In this document: one piece after another, positions 63,971-64,000 of the stretch
How positions within the stretch are numbered: position 1 is the first letter of the stretch
Layout: the number at the start of each line of letters is the position of its first letter
From: Flavobacterium lacustre
Lineage (GTDB): Bacteria > Bacteroidota > Bacteroidia > Flavobacteriales > Flavobacteriaceae
Reading direction: 5' to 3'
DNA: 64,000 bases
NCBI RefSeq assembly: GCF_027474525.2
Contig: NZ_CP114882.2
Coordinates: 248,001 to 312,000, forward strand
Notes under the pieces: model-generated
Databases searched by the model: none
What the model was told of the DNA's origin: nothing
Seen by the model: the letters and a program-made list of their open reading frames with translations, nothing else
Made by a program: the position numbers and the translations under genes

Positions 63971-64000
63971 ATGTTTTCTAAAACTTGTGAATACGGAATC
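63971..64000 (+). CDS. Rrf2-family transcriptional regulator, first 10 codons
   Basis: Only MFSKTCEYGI is visible before the window ends. That is the usual start of Rrf2-family regulators (NsrR, IscR and relatives: MFSKTCEYGIRA-type). Given the NO cluster upstream, an NsrR-like NO sensor is plausible, and it is the candidate protein for the 24-bp palindromes, but nothing beyond the first ten residues can be checked. Confidence 0.65.
   Translation, partial: MFSKTCEYGI

Overview
The window is chromosomal DNA from a low-GC member of the Bacteroidota, most likely a Flavobacterium or close relative in the Flavobacteriaceae. The signs are a SusC/SusD locus, Porin_10 and DUF2851 proteins, near absence of Shine-Dalgarno sequences, promoters of the TTTG / TAnnTTTG type, the order rpsL-to-rplQ followed by carA, and Cys-poor forms of L36 and S14. 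There is no obvious phage, insertion sequence, CRISPR array, rRNA or tRNA.

Layout. 1-17,800 is mostly core metabolism: the start of rpsU (bS21) with a very strong Shine-Dalgarno, an acyl-CoA dehydrogenase, a ComEA-like protein, an amino-acid permease, a PspC-like protein, DUF2851, a DEDDh exonuclease, a PLP/CBS-domain cysteine-pathway enzyme, an outer-membrane porin, rnhB, lipB, lysS, carA and two tandem paralogous secreted proteins. Between rnhB and lipB lies a non-coding array of palindrome-centred units with a 21/22-bp period. 17,875-35,050 is one long minus-strand ribosomal-protein/str-S10-spc-alpha cluster, with a textbook flavobacterial promoter ahead of rpsL and a second -7 element ahead of rplC. 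35,322-43,923 holds an Omp85-like protein and a SusC/SusD pair with two accessory lipoproteins. 44,229-47,674 is a probable copper operon (MbnP-like and MbnH-like proteins, a Cys-motif outer-membrane protein and a CNGKC small protein).

48,728-64,000 is a compact nitrite/NO respiration island. The nirK operon encodes a lipoprotein nitrite reductase with a C-terminal cytochrome c, a paralogous free cytochrome c, a NirV-like SUMF1 protein and a SCO protein. The nor operon is norC-norB-norQ-norD, a DUF438/PAS protein, a NorE-like and a NorF-like gene. Divergent from it are ric (Fe-S repair), nrdD, a separate 54-codon glycyl-radical ORF, nrdG, a heme-copper-oxidase-like membrane protein and the start of an Rrf2-family regulator. 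The predicted outcome is reduction of nitrite to NO to N2O, coupled to NO-damage repair and oxygen-independent dNTP synthesis; no nosZ is visible here.

The most notable observations are: (1) the class III ribonucleotide reductase is split so that the glycyl-radical loop is a separate small protein; (2) near-identical 24-bp palindromes plus TGAT-N4-ATCA boxes lie ahead of nirK and norC/ric, suggesting two-layer control; (3) the rpsU Shine-Dalgarno; (4) the 21/22-bp palindromic array.
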